Assembly (NCBI GenBank): GCA_045646965.1
Contig: JAZRLR010000014.1
Span: 1 to 64,000, forward strand
Direction: 5' to 3'
DNA: 64,000 nucleotides
DNA from: HGM04593 sp045646965
GTDB taxonomy: Bacteria > Bacteroidota > Bacteroidia > Bacteroidales > Bacteroidaceae
In this document: positions 35,580 through 44,227 of the stretch, piece after piece
How positions within the stretch are numbered: the stretch's first letter is position 1
How the letters are laid out: every line of letters begins with the position of its first letter
Notes under the pieces: model-generated
Told to the model about the DNA's origin: nothing
The model's database searches: none
The model's input: only the letters and a program-made list of their open reading frames with translations
Translations under genes and position numbers: made by a program

Positions 35580-36368
35580 ATGGAAAAGAATCTTAAAAAC
35601 AGTGTTGCGGCGAGCCGTATCCCAGGGAGCGGGGCCGCAGATGCAGCAGCTGTCACCGGTGCCGCTCAAGGCGCGGAGACTGCTTCGCCCTATGAGAAAC
35701 TCGAGTATGGGTTGAAGAGTTTCTTTGGCGAGGACTTTGACATCGGTGACGAGCTTTCGCAGGAGGCTCTGCTTGAGCATCTCTTTGTGAACCGCGAGCA
35801 GAACGAACGTCTTGCCGACGTGCTGGGACGCGACCCTCGTCTCGCACAGATGCTTGCCGATATGGTGGAGGGCAGGCGTAACGCTCACTCTGCTATGGCG
35901 AGGTATTTCGGTCGTTCGATGATGAACTTTGACGAGGGCTCTCCCGAGTTTGAAGAGATGATGAAGGCCGACGAGGAGAGGCGCGAGGAGGTGTTGCGCC
36001 TTGCCAACGACCGCCGCGAGTATGAAAGTAACCTCGAGAGGAGCCGCGCCGTGATAGAGAACTTTTGCAGGGAGCGCGGCTATGAGCCTGCCGAGTTTAT
36101 GAATAGTGTGTGGGAGAGGCTTGCAATGCCTATCCTGTCGGGTAATTATTCGCAGGATGTGTGCGTGGCTCTTGAACACGCGCTGAACTATGAGAAGGAT
36201 GTGGAGGATGCCTTTGCGGCGGGCGACATAAAAGGGCGCAACACAAATATACAGCGACTCAAGGAGGACTTTGGCGACGGTATGCCCAAGGGTATGAGCA
36301 GCACCGCTCCCGACACTTCGCGCCCCCGACGTCGCAATTCTCTCATCGAAGATGCTTTGAATGCTTAA
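35580..36368 (+). CDS. Probable phage scaffold protein
   Basis: A protein of 262 residues, acidic and charged-helix-rich (FDIGDELSQEALLEHLFVN, MKADEERREEVLRLANDRR) with a basic C-terminal tail (RPRRRNSLIEDAL). Small, helical, acidic proteins with a basic end directly before the capsid gene are typical of assembly scaffolds, whose tail binds the capsid protein. It is the first gene of the plus-strand head/tail operon. Assignment rests on composition and position. Confidence 0.7.
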   Translation: MEKNLKNSVAASRIPGSGAADAAAVTGAAQGAETASPYEKLEYGLKSFFGEDFDIGDELSQEALLEHLFVNREQNERLADVLGRDPRLAQMLADMVEGRRNAHSAMARYFGRSMMNFDEGSPEFEEMMKADEERREEVLRLANDRREYESNLERSRAVIENFCRERGYEPAEFMNSVWERLAMPILSGNYSQDVCVALEHALNYEKDVEDAFAAGDIKGRNTNIQRLKEDFGDGMPKGMSSTAPDTSRPRRRNSLIEDALNA

Positions 36369-36394
36369 CTTTCTTAACTTAATTTTTATACACA

Positions 36395-38017
36395 ATGAAA
36401 AGATTTTTTACTTTTTGCAAGAAGAACCCTCTGTTTGTTCTTCTGTCGTTAGTGTCGTTGGCTCTTGCTCTCTTTGCCGATGAGCAGGCCGGTCTCTCTC
36501 TGGCTATGGCCACGGTGGTGGCTCCCGGTGGAGTGAAGCCCTCAAAGGGTATTGGCGGCTTGGCCGCTCACGGTGCGGGTGATGCCACCACGGTGTCGAA
36601 CTCTGCGGAGTTGAGCCCCGGTTTCATTGACTCGGAGGTGGATGACCAGATTGTGAGCATCGCAAGCGACGAGAGTATAATTGACACAATTAAAAGAAGA
36701 ATACGCCGTCAGGTGCGTGTGACATCGTTCGAGGTGGACCATTATCTCATCGACGACAAACGCTCCAAGGCCTACACAAACGAGGTGTACAACGGAATTG
36801 GTGCCACACGTGCCGAGATTCCTTTCTCGACCACGGGTGAGAGAAAAATTTTCCAGGAGTATTTCACTGCTATCTGTAAAGGTGTGAACGGCTACGATTC
36901 CACAGGACAGATTGAGATGCCCGGCAGTGACCTTATGCTCTTTTTCGTGGGCAAGAATAGTACCACCGAGGCGCCCATCGCTATGGCTGTGAACGGCCCC
37001 AAGACAAATCCCACCGACGATTACTGCACCGTGCCCACAATTCCTGCGGGTACCGAGGTTATACTTCTTTCGTCGGCGGCCTATGAGACACAGAAGTTCA
37101 TTGCGCCCAGTACCATCGTGCCTGTGCCCGAGCGTATGTACTTGCAAAAACAGCTCTGTAACAGCATTGTGAGTGACTACTTTGCTGCGCAGAAGAAACG
37201 CATACAGTTCAATAAATCACAGATTGCCGAGGCTATTTTGCGCCAGTTCCGTCTCGAGAGTTGCCGCACCGCGTGGGTGGGACAGCCCGGTAAATTCAAG
37301 GTGCAGGCGATGGATGCCGCGATGGGATATCAGTGGGACTATTTCTCAAAGGGTATCCGCTGGCAGTTCAAGCGTCAGTATGACCTTGCTTCAAAGATTA
37401 CATTTGCCGACTTGATAAACCTGTCGATGGTGAAATTTACCGGCTTTAACTGCACCAAGAAAGCTATATGGTTGCTCGGCAAGCAGTTGCTTAACGATAT
37501 TCAGAAGATTGACCTCACACTGCACAAGAATATCAACGTGACAAGTGGTAATACGTTCGGCTTTGAGTGTACCCGCATACACACGGTATTTGGCGACATC
37601 GACCTCGTGCACGACCCCACACTCGACGCTCTGGGTTACTCTAATTGCGGTGGCTTGATTGACGTGAATGGTCTCGTGCGCTACTATATGAAGAACGAGG
37701 ACTCGAAAACCGAGAATGTGGACGGTGAGGAGGCAAGCCGTCAGGTGGTAATGACTATCGACTGTCTCTGCCTCAAGGGTTACAGCCACATTTGGGTAAA
37801 CGGCTCGTCGGCCGAGAGCGATATACCCGGCACTTCGCGTGTGATAAGTGCGGCTACATTGCCTGCATCGCCTAATACCAACGATGTGGTGGTGCTCACA
37901 GCCGACGTGAAACACACCGTGAACGGTGAGCAGAAATTGTGGTTTGCTTCGGGCAGTGTAGTCACTTACAACGGCTCTACTTGGGTTGAGTATACCGGTG
38001 AGATAATTGCAGCTTGA
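36395..38017 (+). CDS. Probable major capsid protein
   Basis: A protein of 540 residues directly after the scaffold. The core (GFIDSEVDDQIVSIASDESI, then RRQVRVTSFEVDHYLIDDKR) fits HK97-fold capsid proteins of Bacteroidota podovirus-like phages. The first 38 residues are odd: KKNPLFVLLSLVSLALALF is a hydrophobic, signal-like segment before GLSLAMATVVAPGG. Either the true start is the Met at residue 38 (36506) or this segment is removed or used in assembly. The C-terminal 80 residues look like a beta-rich domain. A hairpin follows the stop. Confidence 0.75.
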   Translation: MKRFFTFCKKNPLFVLLSLVSLALALFADEQAGLSLAMATVVAPGGVKPSKGIGGLAAHGAGDATTVSNSAELSPGFIDSEVDDQIVSIASDESIIDTIKRRIRRQVRVTSFEVDHYLIDDKRSKAYTNEVYNGIGATRAEIPFSTTGERKIFQEYFTAICKGVNGYDSTGQIEMPGSDLMLFFVGKNSTTEAPIAMAVNGPKTNPTDDYCTVPTIPAGTEVILLSSAAYETQKFIAPSTIVPVPERMYLQKQLCNSIVSDYFAAQKKRIQFNKSQIAEAILRQFRLESCRTAWVGQPGKFKVQAMDAAMGYQWDYFSKGIRWQFKRQYDLASKITFADLINLSMVKFTGFNCTKKAIWLLGKQLLNDIQKIDLTLHKNINVTSGNTFGFECTRIHTVFGDIDLVHDPTLDALGYSNCGGLIDVNGLVRYYMKNEDSKTENVDGEEASRQVVMTIDCLCLKGYSHIWVNGSSAESDIPGTSRVISAATLPASPNTNDVVVLTADVKHTVNGEQKLWFASGSVVTYNGSTWVEYTGEIIAA

Positions 38018-38034
38018 TGTTTTATTAACGAATT

Positions 38035-38057
38035 GCGGTGCGCCTTGTGCGCACCGC
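38035..38057 (+). terminator. Hairpin after the capsid gene
   Basis: GCGGTGCGC-CTT-GTGCGCACCGC, followed by TTAAAAAT rather than a T run. It may be a partial terminator or an mRNA 3' protector that sets the capsid at a higher level than later genes. Confidence 0.5.
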
Positions 38058-38073
38058 TTAAAAATATATTTAT

Positions 38074-38487
38074 ATGGGAAAAAAAGTTACATACGAGATT
38101 CACGGACAGATAGAAAGAAATAGTTTCTTCAGGGTGGGCAAAGCGCTTATCCGTGTGGAGTTTACAGGTGGTATGATAAACTCAACGGGTGTATATCCCG
38201 CGCAGTATTCTACCGATAATCCGCTTTACCAGCAGGCGATAGAGAACAGCGAGGCATTTAAGAGGGGTGAAATAAAACGTGGCAAGGTGGAAAAGAGCGC
38301 CGACGATGTGCCCAATGAACGTGCCGACGAGGGTGTGGTTCCCTTTGTGGAGGTTACAAATATGCAGCAGGCGCGTGCTTTGCTTATGGCCGAGCCTTAC
38401 AACTGCACGCTGGCCGAGTTGCAGAACAAAGCTGCGGTGAAGGCTGTAGCCGAGTTGAAGGGTGTCTCTTTTCCTAATTGGTTATGA
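38074..38487 (+). CDS. Phage head protein of unknown function, 137 residues
   Basis: Not recognised by motif. It starts MGKKVTYEIHGQIERNSFF and ends ELKGVSFPNWL. It lies between the capsid and the connector, a common place for decoration or head-completion proteins. Its stop overlaps the next start. Confidence 0.65.
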   Translation: MGKKVTYEIHGQIERNSFFRVGKALIRVEFTGGMINSTGVYPAQYSTDNPLYQQAIENSEAFKRGEIKRGKVEKSADDVPNERADEGVVPFVEVTNMQQARALLMAEPYNCTLAELQNKAAVKAVAELKGVSFPNWL

Positions 38488-39134
38488 TAACTGCCGATTT
38501 TATAATTGACAAGGTGAGGCTGCTCATTAACGAGACAACGGGCGAGGAGGCCCTGGCGCAGTTGAGCGAGGATACCCGTTCGATAGACGTGACTATTGCT
38601 GGGCTTGTGGGCGATGCAGTGCTCTTTGTGCAGCAGAATAAAAGCTGCGGCGCGCTGAACCCCAAGAGCTGTGCGGCGGATAAGATTGCGGTGACAGCGA
38701 GGGGCGATGGCGGCGGCGAGATTGTGCTGCCCGACGATTTTGTCTCTTTGCTATCGTTGCAGATGAAAGGGTGGATGAGGCCTTGCACGCAGCTTGTGCC
38801 TGCGGGCATGCCGTTGGCTGCGGCACAAGGTAATGTGCTCACGCGTGGCGGTTGCTCGAAGCCTGTGTGTGTAGAGGGCTTTTCGGCCGACGGGGCACCG
38901 GTACTCCGTTTCTACTCTCTGCCCGAGGGTGAGATGCCGCTTGTGGAGCATTTTGTGTACGAAGCGGCATACGACGCAAAGGTGGGAATAAACTGCCCGC
39001 CGTCGAACCCTCTGCTCACTGCCGTGGCGTATGAGTGTGCTGCCTTGCTCTATAATGTGTTTGAAAATAGCGCGGCCGCAAATGCTTTTATGGCTCTTGC
39101 GTTGTCGTGGTGTGGTAAATTGAGAAAAGAGTGA
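38484..39134 (+). CDS. Probable head-tail adaptor (T7 gp11-like position)
   Basis: The ATG at 38484 overlaps the previous stop (ATGA) and gives 216 residues starting MITADFIIDKVRLLINE. The size, the IVLPDDFVSLLSLQM motif (DF loop) and helical C-terminus (CAALLYNVFENSAAANAFM) resemble podovirus tail adaptor/gatekeeper proteins that sit between portal and nozzle. T7 gp11 has 196 residues. The call rests on layout and general character. Confidence 0.6.
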   Translation: MITADFIIDKVRLLINETTGEEALAQLSEDTRSIDVTIAGLVGDAVLFVQQNKSCGALNPKSCAADKIAVTARGDGGGEIVLPDDFVSLLSLQMKGWMRPCTQLVPAGMPLAAAQGNVLTRGGCSKPVCVEGFSADGAPVLRFYSLPEGEMPLVEHFVYEAAYDAKVGINCPPSNPLLTAVAYECAALLYNVFENSAAANAFMALALSWCGKLRKE

Positions 39135-39139
39135 TTTAT

Positions 39140-39421
39140 ATGGCTGCTGTATGTTTGGATTTCGCCTGCAAAGGCGGGTGTTGGGAGAGTGTGCCGCTGG
39201 TGTGCAAAGGGGGCGATGTGAGGGTGAGGGTTCACAAGAAAGGGCCTTATCCCGTGGATTTGCTTGTGAGCATTGACGGCGAGGAGGAGTTTATAAAGTA
39301 TGACGACTTCGGGCTCGACGAACTCAAGAGTGAGATTACACTTGAGGGGGCTATGGCCGGGCAGAATGTGATGTTCCGCTCACGCAGTGAGTTTACTTTG
39401 GTGAAATATATGGAGCAGTGA
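39140..39421 (+). CDS. Phage-cluster protein, 93 residues
   Basis: Not recognised. It starts MAAVCLDFACKGGCWESVPL and has a beta-rich pattern (VRVRVHKKGPYPVDLLVSID). A GTG at 39131 is an alternative start. It may be a small head or neck decoration protein, judged only by position. Confidence 0.6.
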   Translation: MAAVCLDFACKGGCWESVPLVCKGGDVRVRVHKKGPYPVDLLVSIDGEEEFIKYDDFGLDELKSEITLEGAMAGQNVMFRSRSEFTLVKYMEQ

Positions 39422-39425
39422 GGTT

Positions 39426-39899
39426 ATGGATAGCTTGAAACTGATTATTGCTTCGTTGCTTGCCAACGTGGCGGGGTTGCTCTTCCCTATAAAGAATGAT
39501 ATTTACGGGCTTGTACTGCTTTTTGCGCTTAATTTTGTGGTGGGTATGTCGGCCGATTTGTGTAATCACAGGGAGTGGAGCTTCAGAAAGGCTTTGCGCT
39601 TTTTCAGGGATGCGGGTGTCTATTTTGTGATGGTTGCATCTATATATCTGCTCGGGCATCTCAAGGGTGAGGTGCAGGCGGCTGTGCACTGCGTGTCGTT
39701 TATGATGTATGTGGCTGTCTATTTCTACGGTACAAATATCCTGCGCAATGCACGTATGATAACCAATGAGCACAGCACGCTCTTCAAGGTGCTCGACTTT
39801 TTGTATTATATTTTCAGTCTCAAGGCTATTGAACGTAACGGTTACTTGAAGGGGTACATCGAGAATTATGAATCTTGTAAGAAAAATAGGGTTGTTTAG
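39426..39899 (+). CDS. Phage holin family protein
   Basis: A protein of 157 residues with several hydrophobic segments (LKLIIASLLANVAGLLF, YGLVLLFALNFVVGMSADL, YFVMVASIYLLGHL, VSFMMYVAVYFYG). The size and segment layout fit holins that open the inner membrane at lysis. The next gene, a spanin candidate, overlaps it by 32 bases, which supports a lysis role. No endolysin gene is adjacent. Confidence 0.72.
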   Translation: MDSLKLIIASLLANVAGLLFPIKNDIYGLVLLFALNFVVGMSADLCNHREWSFRKALRFFRDAGVYFVMVASIYLLGHLKGEVQAAVHCVSFMMYVAVYFYGTNILRNARMITNEHSTLFKVLDFLYYIFSLKAIERNGYLKGYIENYESCKKNRVV

Positions 39900-40245
39900 C
39901 CTTTTGCTGCTCTTGCTTGCCTGTAGCACTCGCGGCAAGGTGGATGCTTTACAGCACACGGCCCACCTACACTCGGAAAGGTTGCTGCGCGACAGCATAT
40001 TTGTACACGACAGCATCTTCATAGAACGCAGAGCCGACACTGTTGTGCGAGAGAGGGTACGTACCCTGTTCCGCGAGAGGGTGCGCGTGGATACTTTTCT
40101 TCTGCGCGACACCCTTTACAAGGAGCGTGTCGTGAGCGTGAAGGGGGTGGAGAAGGGCTTTCCCTCGGCGTTGCAGCTTTTTATGTGTGCCCTGCTGCTG
40201 TGTGTCGTGTGGTGTCTGTTGCGTTTTTTCTCATTGCGTAATTAA
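39868..40245 (+). CDS. u-spanin-like lipoprotein with C-terminal membrane helix
   Basis: A protein of 125 residues. The N-terminal lipoprotein signal has lipobox LLAC (KIGLFSLLLLLLACSTRG), the middle is a charged helical linker (DTVVRERVRTLFRERVRVDT), and the C-terminus is a membrane helix (LFMCALLLCVVWCLLRFF). This is the layout of unimolecular spanins such as T1 gp11, which tie outer to inner membrane and fuse them at lysis. It overlaps the holin gene. Confidence 0.72.
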   Translation: MNLVRKIGLFSLLLLLLACSTRGKVDALQHTAHLHSERLLRDSIFVHDSIFIERRADTVVRERVRTLFRERVRVDTFLLRDTLYKERVVSVKGVEKGFPSALQLFMCALLLCVVWCLLRFFSLRN

Positions 40246-40254
40246 TTTGTTTGT

Positions 40255-43092
40255 ATGAAGAAAAGTTTTTCTTTTAAAGGTCTCACGCGAAACAGTGACG
40301 ACCTGCTGGTTGCCGATGGCGAGTGTATGGAACTCGTAAATATGACAATGCGCGACGGGTGTATGTGCCCCGTCTCTTCCCGCTATGACGAGACGGAGCT
40401 CGCGGGTGTTTACTCCAAGCTCTTCTGGCACGTTGCTACGCAGACTTTGCTGTGTCTGCTGTCTGACGGCAGTGGCCGTGTGCATTTCTATGACAAGGAT
40501 TATAATCTGCTGACGGCTGACGACGGCGGGGCTGAACTTTTTCCGCAGCTGAACGGCGTTGTGAGCGTGGAGTTTCTCGACAATGTGGTGTGCTGTGTGG
40601 CCGGCTGCACAACTTACTATCTCATATATAAATCGGGGAAGTATGTGTGGCTCGGCGAGAGGCCCGAAATGCCCGATATGATGATTACGTATAAGTCGGC
40701 GGTGGAGACTCTGGTTACCGACGAGGAGTATATGTGGGGTGTTACGGGTGATGTCTCGGACAAGGGATATTACTGGCCGAATGCCTCAAAAGGTTATTTA
40801 GACCAGTGCCTTTCGCAGCTGCACGGCAAGGGTTACTATGTGGACAGGGCGCTCTTCAGATATGCGTTGAGGCTTTACGACGGCAGTTACATCTGTCACT
40901 CGCAGGTATATTATGTCGATGACGACAGTGTGATAAACAATGTTTCGCGCGACCATCGTAATTTTGCTACCGAGGCGGTGAGTTCGAATCCCGGCACTTA
41001 TAGCAAACACAGGGTGAAGATTCTGGGCTTCCTGCCCGAGTTTGTCTTTACACAGATAAATCTCGATGCGTGGGAAAATGTTGTCGTGGGTATAGATGTA
41101 TTCTCGTCGGGCTCCATATATGGTCACAGGGTGTCCAACGGTGTAGGGAGTAGCTCTTCGAGCAGTGGATACGACCGTTATGTGGACAAAACCGAGAGTG
41201 AACTGATGAGCGATGTCACGGGCGCGGCTCTCTTTTATCGTGTGGCGGAATATGATATTAAGGGTGTAGCTATAGACAGGCTGAAGGATGTCTCGCTCTC
41301 GAGTCTTGCCTTGTGCGAAAGGCTTGGCGATGACGACGGGGCCCTGTGTGGACGCGGCGCGGCATATAGTTATATCTTCAATGGGCGCCTGCATCTGGCG
41401 GGCGTGAACGAAGCGTTTTTCAAGGGCTATGGGTATTGCTCTTGTGTGCCATCGGGTGCCGATGAGACTGTGGCCGACTATGCCGTGGTGGCAACGAAAA
41501 TAAAAACGACGCAGGGCGAGGCGCTTGTGAAACGTGAGTTTGAGAAGTCTCTTCTTGTGGGGGTGAAAGAGGGTATTTATTATATTACGCCTTATCTTAT
41601 GTACCCCGATGCGCGGGCTGTGGAGATTATCTATGCGATAAAGTTCGGCGATGTTATATACAAGAAGGCCTTTTCGCTGAAGAAACACGCTTCTTTGAAT
41701 GCCGCGTTCTTTGTCAATGGCTACGGGCTGGGTGCAAAGGCTCGCATTGAGGGTACTCTGCTCAACGGCAGCAAGCCTGCCATATATTCGATGGAGAATG
41801 TTGTGAGTTATTTCTCGGGTGTCCCCGGCAGTTATGTGATTACTTTCGATGGCAGTAAATGGTATTACGGCGACCGGCTTTTTGAACACACCGACGGGCT
41901 TGGTACTTTGAGGCTCGTGCATTTCTTGAATCCTGTTGCCGGTGATTCTTTTACAATTGTAATTGAGGAGTGTAGCATATATGAGAGGAATGTGGCAATT
42001 GAGGATATTGCCATAGACTCGTCGTGGGAGGTTGTGGAGAATTTCGACGGGCTCGACGAGGTGAATATTTGTGAGAGGCGGGGCAATGTGCTCAAAGTCT
42101 CGGCTGTAGGCAATCCTTTTATTTTCCCTGCAAAGAATACCTATGAGCCGTCGAAGGAGGATATTCTTGCCGTGTGTAGTAACACGATGGCGCTTTCGCA
42201 GGGACAGTTTGGCGAGCACCCTCTGCTTGTTTTCTGTTGCGACGGAATATGGGCTTTGTCGTGCGACGCGTCGGGTGCGCTTGTCTATTCTGCGGCACAT
42301 CCTCTTTCGCGTGAGGTGTGCCTGTCGGGTGAGTCGCTTTGCAGCGTAGACTCGGGTGTGGTGTTTGTGGGGCAGAGGGGGCTTATGCTTTTGCAGGGGA
42401 GTTCGATAGGGCTTCTGTCGGGAGCGCTTGACTCGCGCTCGCATCTTATGCAGCGTGTCGAGGAGGGTGATATATTCTGCCGCATCGCCTCGGCGTCAGG
42501 TGTGGCATTGTCCGTGGACGATGTCTCTTTTGCCGAGTATCTGACCAGTGCGGTGGTGGGCTACATTGCCGCGGAGAATGAGCTGTGGGTGTCATCTCCC
42601 GCTCACTCCTATTCCTATGTGTACTCTTTGTCGTCGCGTGTGTGGGCTAAAGCTGACAGGAGCTATTCCTTTTTTGCCGACAAATATCCTTATCAACTGG
42701 GGTTGAGAACGGTGGGCGGAAAGAGCCGCGTGGGAGTTTTGCACAAGGGGTTCGCCTCTTCGAGTGCCGGGGTGTTGCTTTTTACACGTCCGCAGACGTG
42801 GGGCACGAAGCTGCCTAAAAGAATCTTGCAGTTTATTCTGCACGCATCGGTGAGGATGGGCAAGGGTGACAGCCTGCTCTGCTGTTTGTTGTGTAGCAAC
42901 GATGGGGTGCATTTCAAATTGGTTGATGCGCGTGAAAGGGTGGGAGATTTCAATGACCTTGTTTTCTCTTATTTCCCCACCCACTCTTATAAGTATTATG
43001 TAATTGCGTTGTCGGGGAGAGTGAAGGTCGAAAGCCGCATCGTGGGTGCGGAACTCTCTGTGGCAACTGTCTGGGAAAACCGTTTACGTTAG
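40255..43092 (+). CDS. Probable tail nozzle/tubular protein
   Basis: A protein of 945 residues without signal peptide or membrane segment. It is beta-rich throughout, with repeated short strand-like units (LFEHTDGLGTLRLVHFLNP, VSSPAHSYSYVYSLSSRVW) of the kind found in beta-propeller nozzle proteins of short-tailed phages (T7 gp12 is 794 residues). Its place after adaptor and lysis genes agrees. The host receptor-binding part, if any, is not clear. Confidence 0.6.
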   Translation: MKKSFSFKGLTRNSDDLLVADGECMELVNMTMRDGCMCPVSSRYDETELAGVYSKLFWHVATQTLLCLLSDGSGRVHFYDKDYNLLTADDGGAELFPQLNGVVSVEFLDNVVCCVAGCTTYYLIYKSGKYVWLGERPEMPDMMITYKSAVETLVTDEEYMWGVTGDVSDKGYYWPNASKGYLDQCLSQLHGKGYYVDRALFRYALRLYDGSYICHSQVYYVDDDSVINNVSRDHRNFATEAVSSNPGTYSKHRVKILGFLPEFVFTQINLDAWENVVVGIDVFSSGSIYGHRVSNGVGSSSSSSGYDRYVDKTESELMSDVTGAALFYRVAEYDIKGVAIDRLKDVSLSSLALCERLGDDDGALCGRGAAYSYIFNGRLHLAGVNEAFFKGYGYCSCVPSGADETVADYAVVATKIKTTQGEALVKREFEKSLLVGVKEGIYYITPYLMYPDARAVEIIYAIKFGDVIYKKAFSLKKHASLNAAFFVNGYGLGAKARIEGTLLNGSKPAIYSMENVVSYFSGVPGSYVITFDGSKWYYGDRLFEHTDGLGTLRLVHFLNPVAGDSFTIVIEECSIYERNVAIEDIAIDSSWEVVENFDGLDEVNICERRGNVLKVSAVGNPFIFPAKNTYEPSKEDILAVCSNTMALSQGQFGEHPLLVFCCDGIWALSCDASGALVYSAAHPLSREVCLSGESLCSVDSGVVFVGQRGLMLLQGSSIGLLSGALDSRSHLMQRVEEGDIFCRIASASGVALSVDDVSFAEYLTSAVVGYIAAENELWVSSPAHSYSYVYSLSSRVWAKADRSYSFFADKYPYQLGLRTVGGKSRVGVLHKGFASSSAGVLLFTRPQTWGTKLPKRILQFILHASVRMGKGDSLLCCLLCSNDGVHFKLVDARERVGDFNDLVFSYFPTHSYKYYVIALSGRVKVESRIVGAELSVATVWENRLR

Positions 43093-43097
43093 TTTTT

Positions 43098-43514
43098 ATG
43101 GAAATTGTAATAGTAAAAGATAAGATTGTGGACAAGCTGCAGAAGTGTACCGCTCATCTTGGTATGAAATTCTCTGCACCGGAACTCCTGGCCGCCACAG
43201 CCGACGATGATGTGAAAATAGATGTTATGTACAGTGCTTCTCTTGTGGAGCTGCTCAATGTGATGCTGCCTTACGCTTCGCTTGTGAAAGGTGGCGACAA
43301 GGATTCTTTTCTGCTTGCGATGCCTGCCAACTGGAAGAGCTCGCAGGGCGGTGCTTTGTCGGCCTTTTGCGAGGAGTTTGTGGCGGTGTCGCTGCTTGCC
43401 CGCTGGCTCGACTTTGTGAAGAGTGACAGCGCCGCGCTCTACAGGGCTTTGAACAAAGAAAACGCTGATGCTATTGCGCATATACTTCTCTTGCGCGACA
43501 AACCTGTGCGATAG
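43098..43514 (+). CDS. Phage-cluster protein, 138 residues
   Basis: Not recognised. It starts MEIVIVKDKIVDKLQKCTAH; the middle is hydrophobic-helical (MYSASLVELLNVMLPYASLV). It starts 5 bases after the nozzle gene and is the last gene of the head/tail operon, before a strong bidirectional terminator. Confidence 0.65.
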   Translation: MEIVIVKDKIVDKLQKCTAHLGMKFSAPELLAATADDDVKIDVMYSASLVELLNVMLPYASLVKGGDKDSFLLAMPANWKSSQGGALSAFCEEFVAVSLLARWLDFVKSDSAALYRALNKENADAIAHILLLRDKPVR

Positions 43515-43520
43515 GGTGTA

Positions 43521-43562
43521 AAAAAAAAGTGCAGCAATTTATAAATTGCTGCACTTTTTTTT
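43521..43562. terminator. Bidirectional terminator ending the head/tail operon
   Basis: AAAAAGTGCAGCAATTT-A-AAATTGCTGCACTTTTT-type perfect stem with A and T runs on both sides. It serves the plus-strand operon and the minus-strand genes to its right. Confidence 0.9.
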
Positions 43563-43776
43563 AGAGGCTTGTCTTGAGGCGGCGCTCGTGTCTGCGGTTA
43601 TTGTCGCGTATAATCTCTTTCTCGTGTCGTCCTATGTATATGCTGCACGCGGCAAATATAATGAACGACGAAATGAAAAGTATGCTGGGCAGGGGCTTTT
43701 CGAGAAAGTTATCGGCACAGCCTATTATAAGTGCAAGGCTGGTTATCTGTGCTGTCATTAAAGTGGTTGCTCGCAT
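43561..43776 (-). CDS. Small membrane protein, 71 residues
   Basis: Not recognised. It has two hydrophobic segments (TAQITSLALIIGCADNF, SILFISSFIIFAACSIYIG) and a basic C-terminus (RHERRLKTSL). It follows the 124-residue gene in a minus-strand pair divergent from the repressor gene. It could be an exclusion-type or lysogenic-conversion protein, but that is speculative. Confidence 0.6.
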   Translation of the reverse strand: MRATTLMTAQITSLALIIGCADNFLEKPLPSILFISSFIIFAACSIYIGRHEKEIIRDNNRRHERRLKTSL

Positions 43777-43782
43777 AGTGTC

Positions 43783-44157
43783 TTATTTTGTAAATTTCCA
43801 GTATATAAGTTTGTTGTCGCAGTTGTCGCTCTCTTTTATGCATAGTGTGGCTCGGCTTATCTCTTTTTTCTTGCGGCTCAATATAACCTCGCCCACGGTG
43901 TAACGGTCGCCTCCGGGGAGTTCTTTTATCTCCATATTGTATTTGTTTTGCTTGAGTATCTTTTCCCGTGCGGCGAGAAAATCCTTTGTGTACTGCTTTT
44001 CTCTGTGCTTTTCATAAATGTGGTAGCTCTCGGTGAGGTTGCTTGTCCACGCTCTCTTTCCCTTTAGTGAGTAGAACAGAAACACTATCCACTCCATACA
44101 TTTTTCGATAATACACTCGAAAAAATGTTTGCTTTTGATTAAATCTCTACTTTCCAT
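43783..44157 (-). CDS. Hypothetical protein divergent from the repressor, 124 residues
   Basis: Not recognised. It starts MESRDLIKSKHFFECIIEKC, with a hydrophobic patch (MEWIVFLFYSLKG) and a charged middle (IYEKHREKQYTKDFLAAREK). It is transcribed away from the repressor gene, from a -7 element flanked by operators, so it is probably under the same repressor. It is not Cro-like. Confidence 0.6.
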   Translation of the reverse strand: MESRDLIKSKHFFECIIEKCMEWIVFLFYSLKGKRAWTSNLTESYHIYEKHREKQYTKDFLAAREKILKQNKYNMEIKELPGGDRYTVGEVILSRKKKEISRATLCIKESDNCDNKLIYWKFTK

Positions 44158-44227
44158 TTTAAATTCGATTGTAATTTTCTTTTGTGTTTTATTCTATTTT
44201 TGTAAGTTTGTCCCCATAAAACGTTTT

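Noticed and set aside
35421..36395. 324-residue minus-strand open frame over the scaffold gene
   Set aside because: It crosses the promoter region and the opposite-strand scaffold gene and has no domain; the plus-strand gene fits head-assembly order.
40798..42444. 548-residue minus-strand open frame opposite the nozzle gene
   Set aside because: Composition is Arg/His/Thr-rich as expected from an antisense frame; the plus-strand gene fits the operon.
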